DNA of 64,000 nucleotides from Armatimonadota bacterium (lineage in GTDB: Bacteria > Armatimonadota > Fimbriimonadia > Fimbriimonadales > Fimbriimonadaceae). Where the stretch lies: contig WGMG01000001.1 of the NCBI GenBank assembly GCA_016125185.1, forward strand, positions 310,001 through 374,000, written 5' to 3'. Position 1 is the stretch's first letter. Every line of letters begins with the position of its first letter. The translations under genes were made by a program, and so were the position numbers. The notes under the pieces were generated by a model, which worked only from the letters and a program-made list of their open reading frames with translations, did no database searches and was not told the origin of the DNA. This document shows positions 7,807 through 18,202 of this stretch, one piece after another.

Positions 7807-8997
7807 TTATGTTTGGTTCACGGAAAGGGCCGCGATTGCTTCGAGAAGCCACCAAGCACAGGAGAATTTCGACCGTTGACCACTGTCCAGCACTTGACCA
7901 TCGGCAAAAACCAACTGAAGACGATTGCGGTCCGATCCGAACCCGATGGCCGGATCGGAAACATCGTTGGCGGCGATGGCGGCCAAACCCTTGCGCATGA
8001 TCTTGGCTTGGGCGACGGAAACGTCCGAGGTCGGCTCGGCGGCAAAGCCGACGACAACTGCTTTGGGCGCGGCTTTGGCTAGGTCGGCGATGATGTCGGG
8101 ATTGGCAACGAGTTCGAGGTGAAGCTCGCTAGATTCGCGTCGGATCTTGCCGACGACCGGTTCTGCGACGCGATAGTCGGCGACTGCGGCCACGCCGATG
8201 ATGAAATCGCTTTCGGCGGCGAAGTCGAGGCTTCGCGCGTGCATTTCGAGGGCGGTCGTGACTCGGTGCACATCGGCACCAAGGGGGAGAGGTTCGGTCT
8301 GTGGTCCGGCGACGACAGTGACAGTCGCTCCCATCTGGAGGGCGGCCCGGGCGAGCGCCGACCCCATTTTGCCGCTCGATCGGTTAGAAAGGTAACGCAC
8401 CGAATCGATGGGCTCCTGCGTCGGGCCCGAGGTGATCAGGACCCGCTTCCCGGCGAGCAGTTGGGAAGTCGCTAAGGTTTCCTGGACAGCCTGAACAATT
8501 CCGGCAATCGAGGCGAGTTTGCCCTGGCCATGTTCACCGCAGGCGACATCGCCCTCGGCGGGTTCGACAATGCGGATGCCTCGGTCGTGTAAGGTTTGCA
8601 ACGATGCCTGTACCGTGTCGTTCAGGTACATCTGAGGGTTCATCGCCGGGGCAACGACCATCGGTCGGGTCGAGACGAGGGCGAGGGTGGTGAGCATGTC
8701 GTCGCCGATGCCCTGGGCGATCTTGTTAATGGTGTTAGCTGTGGCGGGGGCGATGACGACGATGTCGGCTTGGCGGGCCCAGTCGATGTGGGCCATGCGA
8801 CCGGGAATCGGCTCTTGGAAAGCGTCGGTTAGGCAGGGGTTACCAGTGAGAGTCTCGAATAGGACGGCGCTGACGAAGTTTTGGGCGGCGTCGGTGAGGC
8901 AAACGCGCACACTGTGCCCGCTCCGCATCAACTCACGCGCCAGATCGGCGGCGCGGTAGGCGGCGATTGAGCCGCTTACTCCCAGCAGAACGTTCAC
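7807..8997 (-). CDS. coaBC: Phosphopantothenoylcysteine decarboxylase / phosphopantothenate-cysteine ligase (CoaBC)
   Basis: 396 aa, the usual length of the bifunctional enzyme of coenzyme A synthesis. The N-terminal CoaC flavoprotein half begins VLLGVSGSIAAYRA and carries APAMNPQMY, ACGEHGQG and the TANTINKIAQG FMN segment. The C-terminal CoaB half starts about residue 190 (VLITSGPTQEPIDSVRYLSNRSSGKMG) with the FAAEP and NDV motifs. It ligates Cys to 4'-phosphopantothenate and decarboxylates the product. Its ATG overlaps the gmk stop by four bases (ATGA), so the two are translationally coupled. The omega subunit gene rpoZ, often between them, is absent. Confidence 0.95.
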   Translation of the reverse strand: MNVLLGVSGSIAAYRAADLARELMRSGHSVRVCLTDAAQNFVSAVLFETLTGNPCLTDAFQEPIPGRMAHIDWARQADIVVIAPATANTINKIAQGIGDDMLTTLALVSTRPMVVAPAMNPQMYLNDTVQASLQTLHDRGIRIVEPAEGDVACGEHGQGKLASIAGIVQAVQETLATSQLLAGKRVLITSGPTQEPIDSVRYLSNRSSGKMGSALARAALQMGATVTVVAGPQTEPLPLGADVHRVTTALEMHARSLDFAAESDFIIGVAAVADYRVAEPVVGKIRRESSELHLELVANPDIIADLAKAAPKAVVVGFAAEPTSDVSVAQAKIMRKGLAAIAANDVSDPAIGFGSDRNRLQLVFADGQVLDSGQRSKFSCAWWLLEAIAALSVNQT

Positions 8998-9539
8998 TCT
9001 ACGATCCTCTCCAGCATGGCCACCGTCATTCCTACGTCCATGTTGACCAGTCGATGCTGATACTTGGGGGCGACGGCGAGTTCGTCGGCGGCGTTCTGCA
9101 GGCGCTTCTCGATCACGGCTTCGTCGTCGGTGCCTCGTCCGCGAATGCGTGCCTCTAGCTCGACCATGGATGGCGGCAAGATGAAGACGGTGATGGCATC
9201 CTTGCGTAGCGTCATGGCGTGGAGTGCCCCTTGGACGTCGATTTTGAGGATGGCGATACGGCCAAGCTCCAGCATCGTTTCGAGGTCAGTGAGGGGCGTG
9301 GCGTACCAGTTGCCATGGACCTCTTTGAATTCGAGGAAGTCGCCGCGCGAGGCCATTTCTTGGAAGTCTTCGATGGAGACGAAGTGGTAGTCGATGCCAT
9401 CGACTTCACCGGTCCTCGGGGCACGAGTGGTGTAGGCGACGACCCGCTGGACGCGGGGATTGACGGCCCGCCATGCGTCGATGACGGTGTCTTTCCCGAC
9501 CCCGCTTGGGCCACTCAGAATCACGAGCTTCCCACTCAT
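8994..9539 (-). CDS. gmk: Guanylate kinase
   Basis: 181 aa. The P-loop GPSGVGKDT at residues 9-17, the GMP-binding YTTRAPRTGEVDGIDYHFVS and DFLEFKEVHGNWYATP, and ILKIDVQGA are diagnostic. It phosphorylates GMP and dGMP to the diphosphates. It is slightly short compared with the usual 200-210 aa, with the tail ending TVAMLERIVE. It heads a two-gene unit with coaBC. A TACAAT box nine bases before the ATG suggests a leaderless message. Confidence 0.95.
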   Translation of the reverse strand: MSGKLVILSGPSGVGKDTVIDAWRAVNPRVQRVVAYTTRAPRTGEVDGIDYHFVSIEDFQEMASRGDFLEFKEVHGNWYATPLTDLETMLELGRIAILKIDVQGALHAMTLRKDAITVFILPPSMVELEARIRGRGTDDEAVIEKRLQNAADELAVAPKYQHRLVNMDVGMTVAMLERIVE

Positions 9540-9548
9540 TCAAAAGAA

Positions 9549-9554
9549 ATTGTA
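9549..9554 (-). promoter_or_regulatory. -10-like box TACAAT for gmk
   Basis: On the minus strand TACAAT ends nine bases before the gmk ATG at 9539. A second TACAGT lies directly upstream of it. Confidence 0.45.
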
Positions 9555-9559
9555 CTGTA

Positions 9560-9592
9560 CCGATAGGGCTTCAGGAACGAGCGCCCTATCGG
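9560..9592 (-). terminator. Hairpin between the chemoreceptor gene and gmk
   Basis: Perfect 10-base arms (CCGATAGGGC / GCCCTATCGG) around a 13-base loop lie 13 bases after the chemoreceptor stop at 9606. The T-run is poor, so it is a terminator or a dyad in the gmk promoter region. Confidence 0.5.
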
Positions 9593-9605
9593 ACAGCGGG
9601 CCACG

Positions 9606-11555
9606 TTAGGCGGCCATTTGGTATGTAGCCTGTGTCGAAGCGTCGTCGACCGTCACCTTGAACTGATCGACATGATGCTTCAGGCTGATCGCCAGGTTGC
9701 TCAATTCGCCCGCCGAGGCGCTGACGTTGCGAACTCCGCTGCTCAGTTCTTCGGCACAGGCGGCCGACTCCTCGCTGATCGAAGCGACTTCGGTGATAGC
9801 TTTCGACACCTTTTGGGTTCCTATCTGCATCTCGTTGGACGACGTCAAATTATAAGCGGCGGACTCGGCGACATTCTTCATCGCCCTGGTTGCTTCGCCC
9901 GTTACTTGCTCGACCTCTCGCGAGTAGTTGACCACTCGCTCGACGGCCTCTAGGATGTCTTCGAGCGCTTGACCAGCAATCGCCGTCTTCTCTACGCCAT
10001 CTTCGGCGTTTGCGGCGGTGGATGTGATGGAATCGACGGTTTCCTTGACGATCTCACGGACACTTTCGATGATGGCCGTGATCTCCTTCGTCGCGCTGCC
10101 AGACTGTTCCGCCAGCTTCCGCACCTCGTCGGCGACGACGGCAAATCCGCGTCCGTGCTCACCTGCTCGGGCCGCCTCGATGGCAGCATTGAGAGCAAGA
10201 AGATTTGTCTGGGCGGCAATGCTATCAATCGTATTGACGATGTCGCCTATTTTTTCGCCAGCCGAGTTGAGCTCCATCACTTTACTAGCGGAGAGTTCGA
10301 TCTGAGCCTTGAGTTTATCCATAGCCTCGACGGTCTGACCGACGGCTTTGCCGCCGTTATTGGCTGAAGACGCCATGTCTTTCGCGGCTTCGTCGACCTT
10401 CTGAATGCCAAGCACGGCTTCATCGAGCGCACCGGATGCCAGGGTGACGGCGGCAGCCTGCTGTTCGCTGCTTTGACCGACTTCGTTGACTTGGGCTTCG
10501 AGCTCCTCGACGATTGCGGCGGCCTCGGTTGCGCTGGTTGCCAGGGACTGACTGCCAGCGGCGATTTGGCTCGCGCTCGCACTGATTTGCTCGGCAGTCG
10601 CGGCGAAATGCTCGCTATTTTCGGAAACAGTCTGGCTGCCCACGCCGACTTGGCCGATGAGTCCAGTGAGATTGTCGTTGGCTTGATTAAACGAGCCGAT
10701 GGCGGACTGAATGCCCAAGAGCATCTTGTTGAAACTGCGGCCCATGTCGCCGAGTTCGTCGTTTGCCGAATAGTTAACGGGCGTGGTTACTGGTGTCACT
10801 CGATAGGTCAGGTCGCCTCTTGCAAGGGCTTGCGCGCCCTCGCCAAGCCATGTAGCGCACTTATCGGCAACGGACTCCAACCTATTCGAGACTTCGGCAA
10901 TCGGCTTTGTGACGGCACGGGTCAGGAAAATGGCAAGCAAGCAGGAGACGCAGAGTGCGATGAAAACAACGATCCCAACGATTTGGCCAACTTGACCAAA
11001 CATGCGTTCGGAGATTGCCACCATCTGATGGCCATGATCGGCGTTGTAATGGAAGAGACTGTCCGCCGCGTCGTCACACTTCGCAAAGTCGGCATCAATC
11101 TTGGCAAGGTCGTCTTCGAGGTCGGCCATTTTGGCTCCGGCCTTGAACTTGTCCAAGCACGCGTTGGCGTCGACGACCAAGACTTTATGCACTTCTTGGA
11201 AGTGGTTGTATTTGTCTTGATCTTCCCTCGTCGTGATTGTGCTTTCATATTCCTTGGCATAGTCCTGCGTCTCTCGGAGAGCTTCTTCGAATCCCTTGAT
11301 CTTGGCGGAAGCGGTGGCGGTACTTCCTTTCCCGATCGCTTGATTGAAGTAGATATAGGACTTCATCATCGCATCGTCGATCTCGCCAGATTTGGTGAGG
11401 CCGGGCACGACATCGATCTTAAATATCCGAAATTTCGTCGCAAGCAGGTGAATTGAGTCAAGTGCCGCAAATCCTAGCGTGATGGTGAGCAGAAGCGTAA
11501 TGCCAAACGAAAGTCCGAACTTCTTGGACAATCGCAAATTGTTCCACAATCTCAT
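9606..11555 (-). CDS. Methyl-accepting chemotaxis protein (first of four paralogues)
   Basis: 649 aa. TM1 at about 12-34, a helical periplasmic sensor of about 150 residues (4HB-like), TM2 at about 190-213, a HAMP-like stretch ending [12 protein letters not shown], and a long cytoplasmic coiled coil. The signalling tip is intact: [34 protein letters not shown], which contacts CheW and CheA. No NWETF-type CheR tether ends the protein (it ends ATYQMAA). It shares layout with the three receptors that follow. The ATG is preceded by a terminator-like hairpin that may act as an attenuator. The ligand is unknown. Confidence 0.95.
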   Translation of the reverse strand: MRLWNNLRLSKKFGLSFGITLLLTITLGFAALDSIHLLATKFRIFKIDVVPGLTKSGEIDDAMMKSYIYFNQAIGKGSTATASAKIKGFEEALRETQDYAKEYESTITTREDQDKYNHFQEVHKVLVVDANACLDKFKAGAKMADLEDDLAKIDADFAKCDDAADSLFHYNADHGHQMVAISERMFGQVGQIVGIVVFIALCVSCLLAIFLTRAVTKPIAEVSNRLESVADKCATWLGEGAQALARGDLTYRVTPVTTPVNYSANDELGDMGRSFNKMLLGIQSAIGSFNQANDNLTGLIGQVGVGSQTVSENSEHFAATAEQISASASQIAAGSQSLATSATEAAAIVEELEAQVNEVGQSSEQQAAAVTLASGALDEAVLGIQKVDEAAKDMASSANNGGKAVGQTVEAMDKLKAQIELSASKVMELNSAGEKIGDIVNTIDSIAAQTNLLALNAAIEAARAGEHGRGFAVVADEVRKLAEQSGSATKEITAIIESVREIVKETVDSITSTAANAEDGVEKTAIAGQALEDILEAVERVVNYSREVEQVTGEATRAMKNVAESAAYNLTSSNEMQIGTQKVSKAITEVASISEESAACAEELSSGVRNVSASAGELSNLAISLKHHVDQFKVTVDDASTQATYQMAA

Positions 11556-11565
11556 TTTGTTGCCT

Positions 11566-11592
11566 AAAAAATAAGGGCATCGCGGATGCCCT
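11566..11592 (-). terminator. Terminator-like hairpin just before a chemoreceptor start codon
   Basis: A perfect 8-base stem (AGGGCATC/GATGCCCT, 3-base loop) followed on the minus strand by TTATTTTTT. Only ten bases separate the T-run from the ATG at 11555. It is either a second terminator of the upstream receptor or an attenuator of the downstream one. Confidence 0.65.
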
Positions 11593-11628
11593 GTAAGGAT
11601 GATCGGTAAACGGTCTCACGAAACTTAT

Positions 11629-11660
11629 AAAAAAACCGGGCCAACGTTTTATTGGCCCGG
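11629..11660 (-). terminator. Intrinsic terminator of the second chemoreceptor gene
   Basis: Nine-base GC-rich arms (CCGGGCCAA/TTGGCCCGG) followed by seven T on the minus strand, 20 bases past the stop at 11680. Confidence 0.85.
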
Positions 11661-11679
11661 CTTCTGGTGTGGTAATTGT

Positions 11680-13617
11680 TTAGGCGACTTTGAGGTTTGG
11701 TCGATCGTTGGAGACGACCTTGAATTTTCCGATGCGTTCGCGGAGATCGGCAGCCATCAGGTTGAGTTCTCCAGCCGACTGACTCACTGACGCGATACCT
11801 TGGCTCAGCTCTTCGGCACAAGCAGCGGACTCTTCGCTGACCGAGGCGACCTCGCCGATGGCGCGAGAGACCTTATGGGTGCCGACTTCCATTTCTTTAG
11901 CGGAACTGAGATTGTATTGAGCCGATTGGGCGACATTAGCCATGGCCTTCGTGGCTTCACTGGTGACAGAGTCGACCTCCTTGGCATAGCTGACCACACG
12001 ATCGACAGCTTCAAGGATATTGGCGAGGGCTTGGCCGGCGGCTTCACTCTTTCGAACTCCATCGCTGGCGTTGACGGCGGTCGTCGACATCGATTCGACG
12101 GCTTCCTGAACGATGTGCCGCACCGACTGGATGATCGTCGCGATTTCTTTCGTGGCATGGCCCGACTGCTCCGCCAGCTTTCGAACTTCGTCGGCGACGA
12201 CGGCAAATCCGCGTCCGTGCTCCCCGGCTCGGGCGGCTTCAATAGCCGCGTTAAGGGCCAGAAGATTGGTCTGGTCGGCAATGCTCTCGATCGTGCTGAC
12301 GATGTTGCCGATTTCTTCGCTCGCCTGATTGAGTTCGAGAACCTTGGATGAGGAAACTTCGATCAGCTCCTTCAGGCTTTCCATCGCCTGAACGCTGTCC
12401 ACGACGGCGCTATTGCCTTGCGAGGCAAATTGCGACATTTCCTTTGCGGCCTCGTCGACCTTCTGGATTCCCAAAGCCGCTTCGTCAAGAGCGCCGGATG
12501 CTTGGGTCACGGCGGCGGCCTGCTGCTCGCTACTCTGGCTTACTTCGTTCACCTGAGCCTGAAGCTCTTCAACGATGGCGGCAGCTTCGGTGGCGCTGAC
12601 AGCCAGCGATTCGCTTCCAGCCGTAATTTGGGTTGCGCCAGCGCTCACCTCGGTTGCAGAGGAGGCGACGTGGTCGCTGTTACCGGAGACGGTTTGCACG
12701 CTGGAGTCGACTTGGGAAATGAGATCGCTCAGATTGTCGTTGGCTTGGTTGAAGCCGGAGATTGCCCCCTTCACTTGCTCAAGCATTTCGTTAAACACGG
12801 TTGCCATCTGACCGATTTCGTCCTTCGAAGGGTTCTCCACGGCTTTGCTGACGGGAGTGATGCGCTTGGTGAGGTCTCCCTGGGCCAGCGAGGAAAGCCC
12901 TTCGTTTAACCACGGTACGCATTTGGTGGCCAGCGAACGAAGCCCTTCGGCCACTTGAGCGATCGATCCGGTAATCAACCTTGTCATCTTGATGGCAAAG
13001 AAGAGACCAACTGCAATCGCAAATAGAAGCACACCGGCCATCTGCTTCAGCGTGATATCGGACCGATGTTCGGCATGCGCGATTTGGCTAAAGCCGTGAT
13101 CACGGTTCCAGTCCACGATTTGGGATGAAATTGCGTCGATATCTTGGTAGGAGGCTTCGAGAGTCGCGTATTCATCCTTGAGTTGAGCCTCCGGGGTGCC
13201 AGCCTCCACGTGGTCGACAAATTTCGTCGCTGCCTTGGAAAATACGTCGTACCTTTGTTTGAATTCATCGAAATTCTTTCGATCGTCAGGGAGCGTAATT
13301 GTGACGTCGTAATCCTTGAGAATCTTGTCTTCGCGCCCAATCGCCTCGCGGAATTTTCTGATCGCTTCCTCTTTATGGACGCTATTGTAGTTTGTTGTTG
13401 CGACGTTGAGCGCCACGTAGATATCCATCACTGAGTTGTCGAGACCTGCGGCTGCGGCCTGACCAGGCACGATATCGACTTTGAATACGTTAGTATTGGC
13501 TGCTAGTCGGGAGAACCCATAGAACGCCGTTCCGCCTAGAATGCCCATCAGGCCCAACATCGCCCCAAAAGAAACCCCGAACTTCTTAGAGAGTTTGAGA
13601 TTGTCGAAAGTCTTCAT
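11680..13617 (-). CDS. Methyl-accepting chemotaxis protein (second paralogue)
   Basis: 645 aa from the ATG at 13617. A longer open frame reaches 13797, but the chosen start has an AAGGAAGG Shine-Dalgarno and gives [18 protein letters not shown], matching its neighbours; the longer frame would cross the upstream terminator. TM1 about 14-36, periplasmic helical sensor, TM2 about 190-212, HAMP-like region, and the conserved hairpin tip ([18 protein letters not shown]). It ends [13 protein letters not shown]. The cytoplasmic half is close to identical to the neighbours over long runs while the sensors differ, so these are duplicates with diversified input. Confidence 0.95.
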   Translation of the reverse strand: MKTFDNLKLSKKFGVSFGAMLGLMGILGGTAFYGFSRLAANTNVFKVDIVPGQAAAAGLDNSVMDIYVALNVATTNYNSVHKEEAIRKFREAIGREDKILKDYDVTITLPDDRKNFDEFKQRYDVFSKAATKFVDHVEAGTPEAQLKDEYATLEASYQDIDAISSQIVDWNRDHGFSQIAHAEHRSDITLKQMAGVLLFAIAVGLFFAIKMTRLITGSIAQVAEGLRSLATKCVPWLNEGLSSLAQGDLTKRITPVSKAVENPSKDEIGQMATVFNEMLEQVKGAISGFNQANDNLSDLISQVDSSVQTVSGNSDHVASSATEVSAGATQITAGSESLAVSATEAAAIVEELQAQVNEVSQSSEQQAAAVTQASGALDEAALGIQKVDEAAKEMSQFASQGNSAVVDSVQAMESLKELIEVSSSKVLELNQASEEIGNIVSTIESIADQTNLLALNAAIEAARAGEHGRGFAVVADEVRKLAEQSGHATKEIATIIQSVRHIVQEAVESMSTTAVNASDGVRKSEAAGQALANILEAVDRVVSYAKEVDSVTSEATKAMANVAQSAQYNLSSAKEMEVGTHKVSRAIGEVASVSEESAACAEELSQGIASVSQSAGELNLMAADLRERIGKFKVVSNDRPNLKVA

Positions 13618-13783
13618 CTTTGTTTTCCTTCCTTTGCTGGGCGGGTGTGAGATGAGGTCCCGCCTCTGAGATGATTCCTTCCACGCTATTTCGATAAGTT
13701 GCTGGGAATTCACGCTTAGTCCACATAAACGATGACATTCCTCACTTTGGTACGATTGGTGCAGGATCCCGGGGGCCGGACAC

Positions 13784-13812
13784 AAAAAATGGGCCACTCA
13801 TGAGAGTGGCCC
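13784..13812 (-). terminator. Intrinsic terminator of the third chemoreceptor gene
   Basis: Nine-base arms (GGGCCACTC/GAGTGGCCC, 4-base loop), then ATTTTTTG on the minus strand. Nearly the same hairpin follows the fourth receptor gene, consistent with duplication of gene plus terminator. Confidence 0.88.
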
Positions 13813-13836
13813 TATCGCTTCTTCTTTTGTTTCCCG

Positions 13837-15786
13837 TTAGGCTGCCTTTGGCAAATCTTGTGCGTGTTCTTTCGTCGATTCAAGGAGCTTGAATTTGCGA
13901 ATCTGCTGCTGCAAATCGTCGGCCAAGCGGCTGAGATCGCCAACCGATCCCGTGACTGTATGGACGCCACTGCTCAGTTCCTCGGCGCAGGCCGCAGACT
14001 CCTCGCTGATCGAGGCGACATCGGTGATCGCACGCGAAACCTTTTGCGATCCGACCTGCATCTCGCGAGATGAGGTCAGGTTGTATTGCGCCGATTCGGC
14101 CACGTTCTTCATGGCCAGCTTGACCTCGCCAGTGACTCCTTCGACCTCTTGGGCATAGTTGGCGACAAGGACGACAGCTTCCAGAATTTCGTCTAGGGCT
14201 TGACCAGCGGCCGAGCTCTTCTCGACCCCATCTTCGGCTTTACTTGCGGTCGTCGTGATCGAATCGACGGTCTCTACTACGTTCTCACGAACGCTTTCGA
14301 TGAGGTGGCGGATTTCTTGGGTTGCGTGGCTCGACTGCTCGGCGAGTTTGCGGACTTCATCCGCAACGACGGCAAAGCCTCGTCCATGCTCGCCAGCTCG
14401 GGCGGCTTCGATCGCTGCGTTGAGGGCCAACAAATTGGTCTGCGCGGCAATGCTATCGATGGTTCCGACGATGGCGCCGATCTTTTCTCCGGCGGCGTCG
14501 AGCTCCTGGACCTTGGTCGAAGCCTTTTCGATTTGAACCTTCAGTTCCTGCATGGCTTCGACGGTCTGGCTGACCGACTCGTTGCCCTTTTGGGCGGACT
14601 TGGTCATTTCTTTCGCGGCTTCGTCGACCTTCTGGATTCCAGCGGCGGCCTGAGCCAAAGCGGCAGAAGCCTGATCGATGGCGGCGGCTTGCTTTTCGCT
14701 TCCTGCGCCAACTTCATTGGCTTGGGCCTGCATTTCTTCGACGATGGCGGCGGCTTCGGTCGCGCTGGTGGCGAGCGAAGTACTTCCCGACGAGATTTGG
14801 CTAGCGCCCGCGCTGATCTGCTCCGCCGAGGACGCGACGTTATTGGCGTTGTCGGCCACGTTATAGCTGCTGGCTCCGACTTCGCGGACAAGGTTGCAAA
14901 GGCCGTCCGTTGCTTGGTTGTAGCCGGCGATAGCGCCCTGGATCTGTCCGAGCATTTCGTTGAACGTCGTCGCCATTTGGCCGATCTCGTCCTTGGTTGG
15001 ATTCTGGACGGCCTGGCTGACCGGCACGATGCGACGAGTGAGATCGCCTTGAGCCAAGGCGGAAAGTCCATCGTTCAACCAGGGGACACACTTGGTGGCC
15101 AGCGAACGAAGACCTTCGGCGACCTGCGCAACCGGTCCCGTGATCGATTTCGTGAGTTTGATTGCGAAGAGAAGCCCGATGGCAACGGCGACAATGGAGG
15201 CCCAGAGCATTTTCGCTTCGGTCCTGTTTGTGTCCGCCTCGGACTCGGCTACGACTTTATCGCCATGAGTGGCCGTGTACTCAACGATTTTGTCGGCCTG
15301 CTCGTTCGTGGTGTTATAGCCGGTTACAACGGCCTGAAAGTCTTTGGTTAGCTGATCCTCTGAGGCACCTGCGCTGTGGTCCGCCAAGTACTTCTTACAC
15401 GCGACAACATAGTTGTCCCAATCCTTTTTGTACGCTTCGAAAAGATCGCGAGCCTCCTGAGTGGTGACCGTCTTCTCAAAGGCATCGATATCCTCTTGCT
15501 TGGCTTTCATCTCGTCTTCGAACTGATCCGATCCTGCTTTGGCATTCGCCTTGTTATAGGAGATGGTAGCGAGAGTCAGGGCAATGAAGTCGTCCTTGGG
15601 AGACGCGGTGAGTTCGACACCGGCGGTTTGCCCAGGAAGGATGTCAGTCTTGATCGTGTGAATGTGCTTTCCGAGCCTTCGGTTACCGGCGTAACCCGAC
15701 CAACCAAGAAAGCAAAGCAAGCAAAGAATGATGCCGAACGAAACAGCAAATTTATGAGAGAGCTTCAAATTGTCAAATTTTTTCAT
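13837..15786 (-). CDS. Methyl-accepting chemotaxis protein (third paralogue)
   Basis: 649 aa ([18 protein letters not shown] start). TM1 about 14-34, a highly charged helical sensor (many Lys, Asp, Glu between 40 and 185), TM2 about 190-212, HAMP-like region ending [13 protein letters not shown], then the coiled-coil signalling domain with the intact hairpin tip. It ends [12 protein letters not shown]. The signalling half is closest to the fourth receptor: the [10 protein letters not shown] and [11 protein letters not shown] segments match almost exactly. No Shine-Dalgarno is obvious. Sensor composition suggests a different ligand from its neighbours. Confidence 0.95.
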   Translation of the reverse strand: MKKFDNLKLSHKFAVSFGIILCLLCFLGWSGYAGNRRLGKHIHTIKTDILPGQTAGVELTASPKDDFIALTLATISYNKANAKAGSDQFEDEMKAKQEDIDAFEKTVTTQEARDLFEAYKKDWDNYVVACKKYLADHSAGASEDQLTKDFQAVVTGYNTTNEQADKIVEYTATHGDKVVAESEADTNRTEAKMLWASIVAVAIGLLFAIKLTKSITGPVAQVAEGLRSLATKCVPWLNDGLSALAQGDLTRRIVPVSQAVQNPTKDEIGQMATTFNEMLGQIQGAIAGYNQATDGLCNLVREVGASSYNVADNANNVASSAEQISAGASQISSGSTSLATSATEAAAIVEEMQAQANEVGAGSEKQAAAIDQASAALAQAAAGIQKVDEAAKEMTKSAQKGNESVSQTVEAMQELKVQIEKASTKVQELDAAGEKIGAIVGTIDSIAAQTNLLALNAAIEAARAGEHGRGFAVVADEVRKLAEQSSHATQEIRHLIESVRENVVETVDSITTTASKAEDGVEKSSAAGQALDEILEAVVLVANYAQEVEGVTGEVKLAMKNVAESAQYNLTSSREMQVGSQKVSRAITDVASISEESAACAEELSSGVHTVTGSVGDLSRLADDLQQQIRKFKLLESTKEHAQDLPKAA

Positions 15787-15934
15787 GCGTCGTTTGTCCC
15801 ATCGACCGACTGTGACTTCGCTTCACTCGGCCCCAAACCCCGTGGAAATCTTTTTCCACCGTACTTATATCGGCAAGTTGCCCACCGATTTTCGATGTCT
15901 TTGTTGCAGATTTCGCGAATTGCAGAGCCTTAGC

Positions 15935-15963
15935 AAAAAATGGGCCACTCTTTCGAATGGCCC
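15935..15963 (-). terminator. Intrinsic terminator of the fourth chemoreceptor gene
   Basis: GGGCCA/TGGCCC arms with extra pairing toward a TTTCGA loop and a six-T tail on the minus strand, 22 bases past the stop. Confidence 0.85.
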
Positions 15964-15985
15964 CATCGCTTTTTCTTGTTTCCCG

Positions 15986-17935
15986 TTAGGCTGCCATTGG
16001 CAAATCAACGGCGTTGTCTTCGGAGGACTTGTTAAGTTTGAATTTCCGGATTTGACGCTGCAGGTCGTCTGCTAGCCGACTGAGGTCACCGACGGAGCCA
16101 GTCACGGCGTGGACGCCACTGCTCAGCTCTTCGGCGCATGCCGCGGATTCTTCACTAATAGAGGCCACTTCGGTGATCGCCTTGGATACCTTGTTTGTGC
16201 CGACCTGCATCTCTTTGGACGACGTGAGGTTGTACTGCGCGGATTCGGCTACATTCTGCATGGCGACCGTGACTTCGCTGGTGACCCCGTCGACCTCTTG
16301 GGCGTAGCTGGCCACTCGCTCTACGGCTTCGAGAATCTCGTCGAGAGCCTGACCTGCGATCGAGCTCTTTTCGACGCCGTCTTCGGCCTTGCTTGCCGTC
16401 GTCGTGATCGACTCGACGGTCTCTAAGACGTTCTCGCGAACATTTTGGATGAGAAGACTGATCTCCTTGGTCGCCAGGCTCGACTGCTCGGCAAGTTTGC
16501 GGACTTCGTCGGCGACGACGGCAAAGCCTCGGCCGTGTTCTCCAGCCCGTGCAGCCTCGATGGCGGCGTTGAGGGCTAGCAGATTGGTCTGAGCGGCGAT
16601 GCTGTCGATCGTTCCGACAATGGCGCCAATCTTTTCTCCAGCCGCATCGAGTTCCATGACCTTACTCGAAGCCTTTTCGATTTGAACCTTGAGTTCTTGC
16701 ATGGCCTCGACGGTCTGGCTAACCGACTCATTGCCCTTTTGGGCCGACGTTGTCATCCCTTTCGCGGCTTCGTCAACTTTTTGAATGCCGATGGCGGCTT
16801 CGGCGAGCGCGGCGGATGCCTGCTCAATCGCAGCAGCCTGCTTTTCGCTGCCGGCTCCAACTTCGTTGGCCTGAGCCTGCATCTCTTCGACGATGGCGGC
16901 GGCTTCGGTAGCGCTGGTGGCGAGCGAAGTGCTTCCGGCCGATATTTGATTGGCTCCGGCGCTGATCTGCTCTGCCGAAGAAGCGACATTGTTGGCGTTG
17001 TCGGCAACATTCTGGCTGCTGGCTCCGACCTGACTGACGAGAAGGCAAAGATTATCTGTCGCTTGGTTGTATCCCGCAATGGCGGCCTTGACCTCTTCCA
17101 GCATCGAATTGAATGTCCGGGCCATCAGACCGATTTCATCCTTCGAAGGGTTGGCGACCGGGGAAGTGACCGGCGTAATTCGGTGGGTGAGGTCGCCATC
17201 TGCGAGCGCGCCAAGGCCTTGTCGAAGCCAGGGAACGCATTGTGTGGCGAGAGAGTCGAGCCGCGAGCCAACCGCGGCGACGGGACCAGTAATCGCCTTT
17301 GTCAGCTTCCAAGAGCAGACGATTCCGATCACGATGGCGAACAAGGTAGCGATCCACATGGACTTGCGCGAACTGGCCACCTGCTTGGCCGAGGAATCCA
17401 TTACGTCGTTGCCATACTTCTTGTTCCAGTCAACGATGGTGTTGGATGATTCCTTCAGAGCCTGAAAGGCCTTATCGACGTTGACATAGGAGGCCATAAG
17501 CTGATCGTTGCCGACGCCACTTTCAACTTTGGACACAAAACCCTTCGCTGCTTGTGCGTAGTTAGCCCATGCCTCTTTGAACGCCTGGAAATTCTTTTGA
17601 TCTTCCGGCTCCTTCACCTTTTCGGCATACTTTGCGATGAAGCTGTCTTCCTGAGCAACGAGATTATCAAAGGCTTCAACCTTCTTAGAGATATTGTCAC
17701 GGTCGAACGTGGCAGCGGTTAACGCCAGTGCATTGTTGACGTCCTTAATCGAAGAACGAAGTCCGGCGGCCCCGGTGAGGCCGGGGATCGTGCCTAACTT
17801 TATGCGGTCGATGTCATGCGAAAGGTTGGAAAGACCGGCAAAGCCCGCCGAAGCAAGATTGCCCATCAATACGATAAGAATTCCGAAGCTGAGCCCAAAC
17901 TTTCTAGAAAGCTTCAGATTGTCGAAAAAAGCCAT
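15986..17935 (-). CDS. Methyl-accepting chemotaxis protein (fourth paralogue, promoter-proximal)
   Basis: 649 aa ([18 protein letters not shown]). TM1 about 14-36, helical sensor with Trp-rich spots ([22 protein letters not shown]), TM2 about 188-210, HAMP-like region ending [14 protein letters not shown], and the signalling domain with an intact tip. It ends [17 protein letters not shown] lies six bases before the ATG. Each receptor has its own terminator, so the four appear separately transcribed. No cheA, cheW, cheR or cheB is in the window, so signalling must go to a kinase encoded elsewhere. Confidence 0.95.
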   Translation of the reverse strand: MAFFDNLKLSRKFGLSFGILIVLMGNLASAGFAGLSNLSHDIDRIKLGTIPGLTGAAGLRSSIKDVNNALALTAATFDRDNISKKVEAFDNLVAQEDSFIAKYAEKVKEPEDQKNFQAFKEAWANYAQAAKGFVSKVESGVGNDQLMASYVNVDKAFQALKESSNTIVDWNKKYGNDVMDSSAKQVASSRKSMWIATLFAIVIGIVCSWKLTKAITGPVAAVGSRLDSLATQCVPWLRQGLGALADGDLTHRITPVTSPVANPSKDEIGLMARTFNSMLEEVKAAIAGYNQATDNLCLLVSQVGASSQNVADNANNVASSAEQISAGANQISAGSTSLATSATEAAAIVEEMQAQANEVGAGSEKQAAAIEQASAALAEAAIGIQKVDEAAKGMTTSAQKGNESVSQTVEAMQELKVQIEKASSKVMELDAAGEKIGAIVGTIDSIAAQTNLLALNAAIEAARAGEHGRGFAVVADEVRKLAEQSSLATKEISLLIQNVRENVLETVESITTTASKAEDGVEKSSIAGQALDEILEAVERVASYAQEVDGVTSEVTVAMQNVAESAQYNLTSSKEMQVGTNKVSKAITEVASISEESAACAEELSSGVHAVTGSVGDLSRLADDLQRQIRKFKLNKSSEDNAVDLPMAA

Positions 17936-18110
17936 ATACCCTCATCCGGCAAAATATTTGCCTGGCAGGTTGATTCTCGGCACCTCGAAAACCACTCTTT
18001 ACGAATCCAATTAGAGAAATTGGCTAGGCGCAGGATTTGTAACGGAAAACTGCGTCAGATTGTCTAATCTGCCCACCAAATTGTACATGTCTGAGACCAG
18101 GATTGAGGGT

Positions 18111-18122
18111 GAGAACGTTCTC
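18111..18122. promoter_or_regulatory. Perfect 12-base palindrome in the receptor upstream region
   Basis: GAGAACGTTCTC lies in the 267-base gap (17936-18202) between the fourth receptor start and the YvcK-like stop. It could be an operator. It does not fit a LexA site, which has spaced half-sites. The rest of this gap shows no gene. Confidence 0.35.
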
Positions 18123-18202
18123 GTAAATAGCATCTTGAACTCGCTTGGAGCTTAACGCTAACTCATTACTCTTCCAAATTTAGGTACTTAAGTCTTGCTC
18201 GA

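Noticed and set aside
14200-15351. Long antisense frames through the chemoreceptor genes (also 10473-11456, 16682-17449)
   Set aside because: Asp/Gly/Arg-rich shadows of the same position in each paralogue, without domains or starts.
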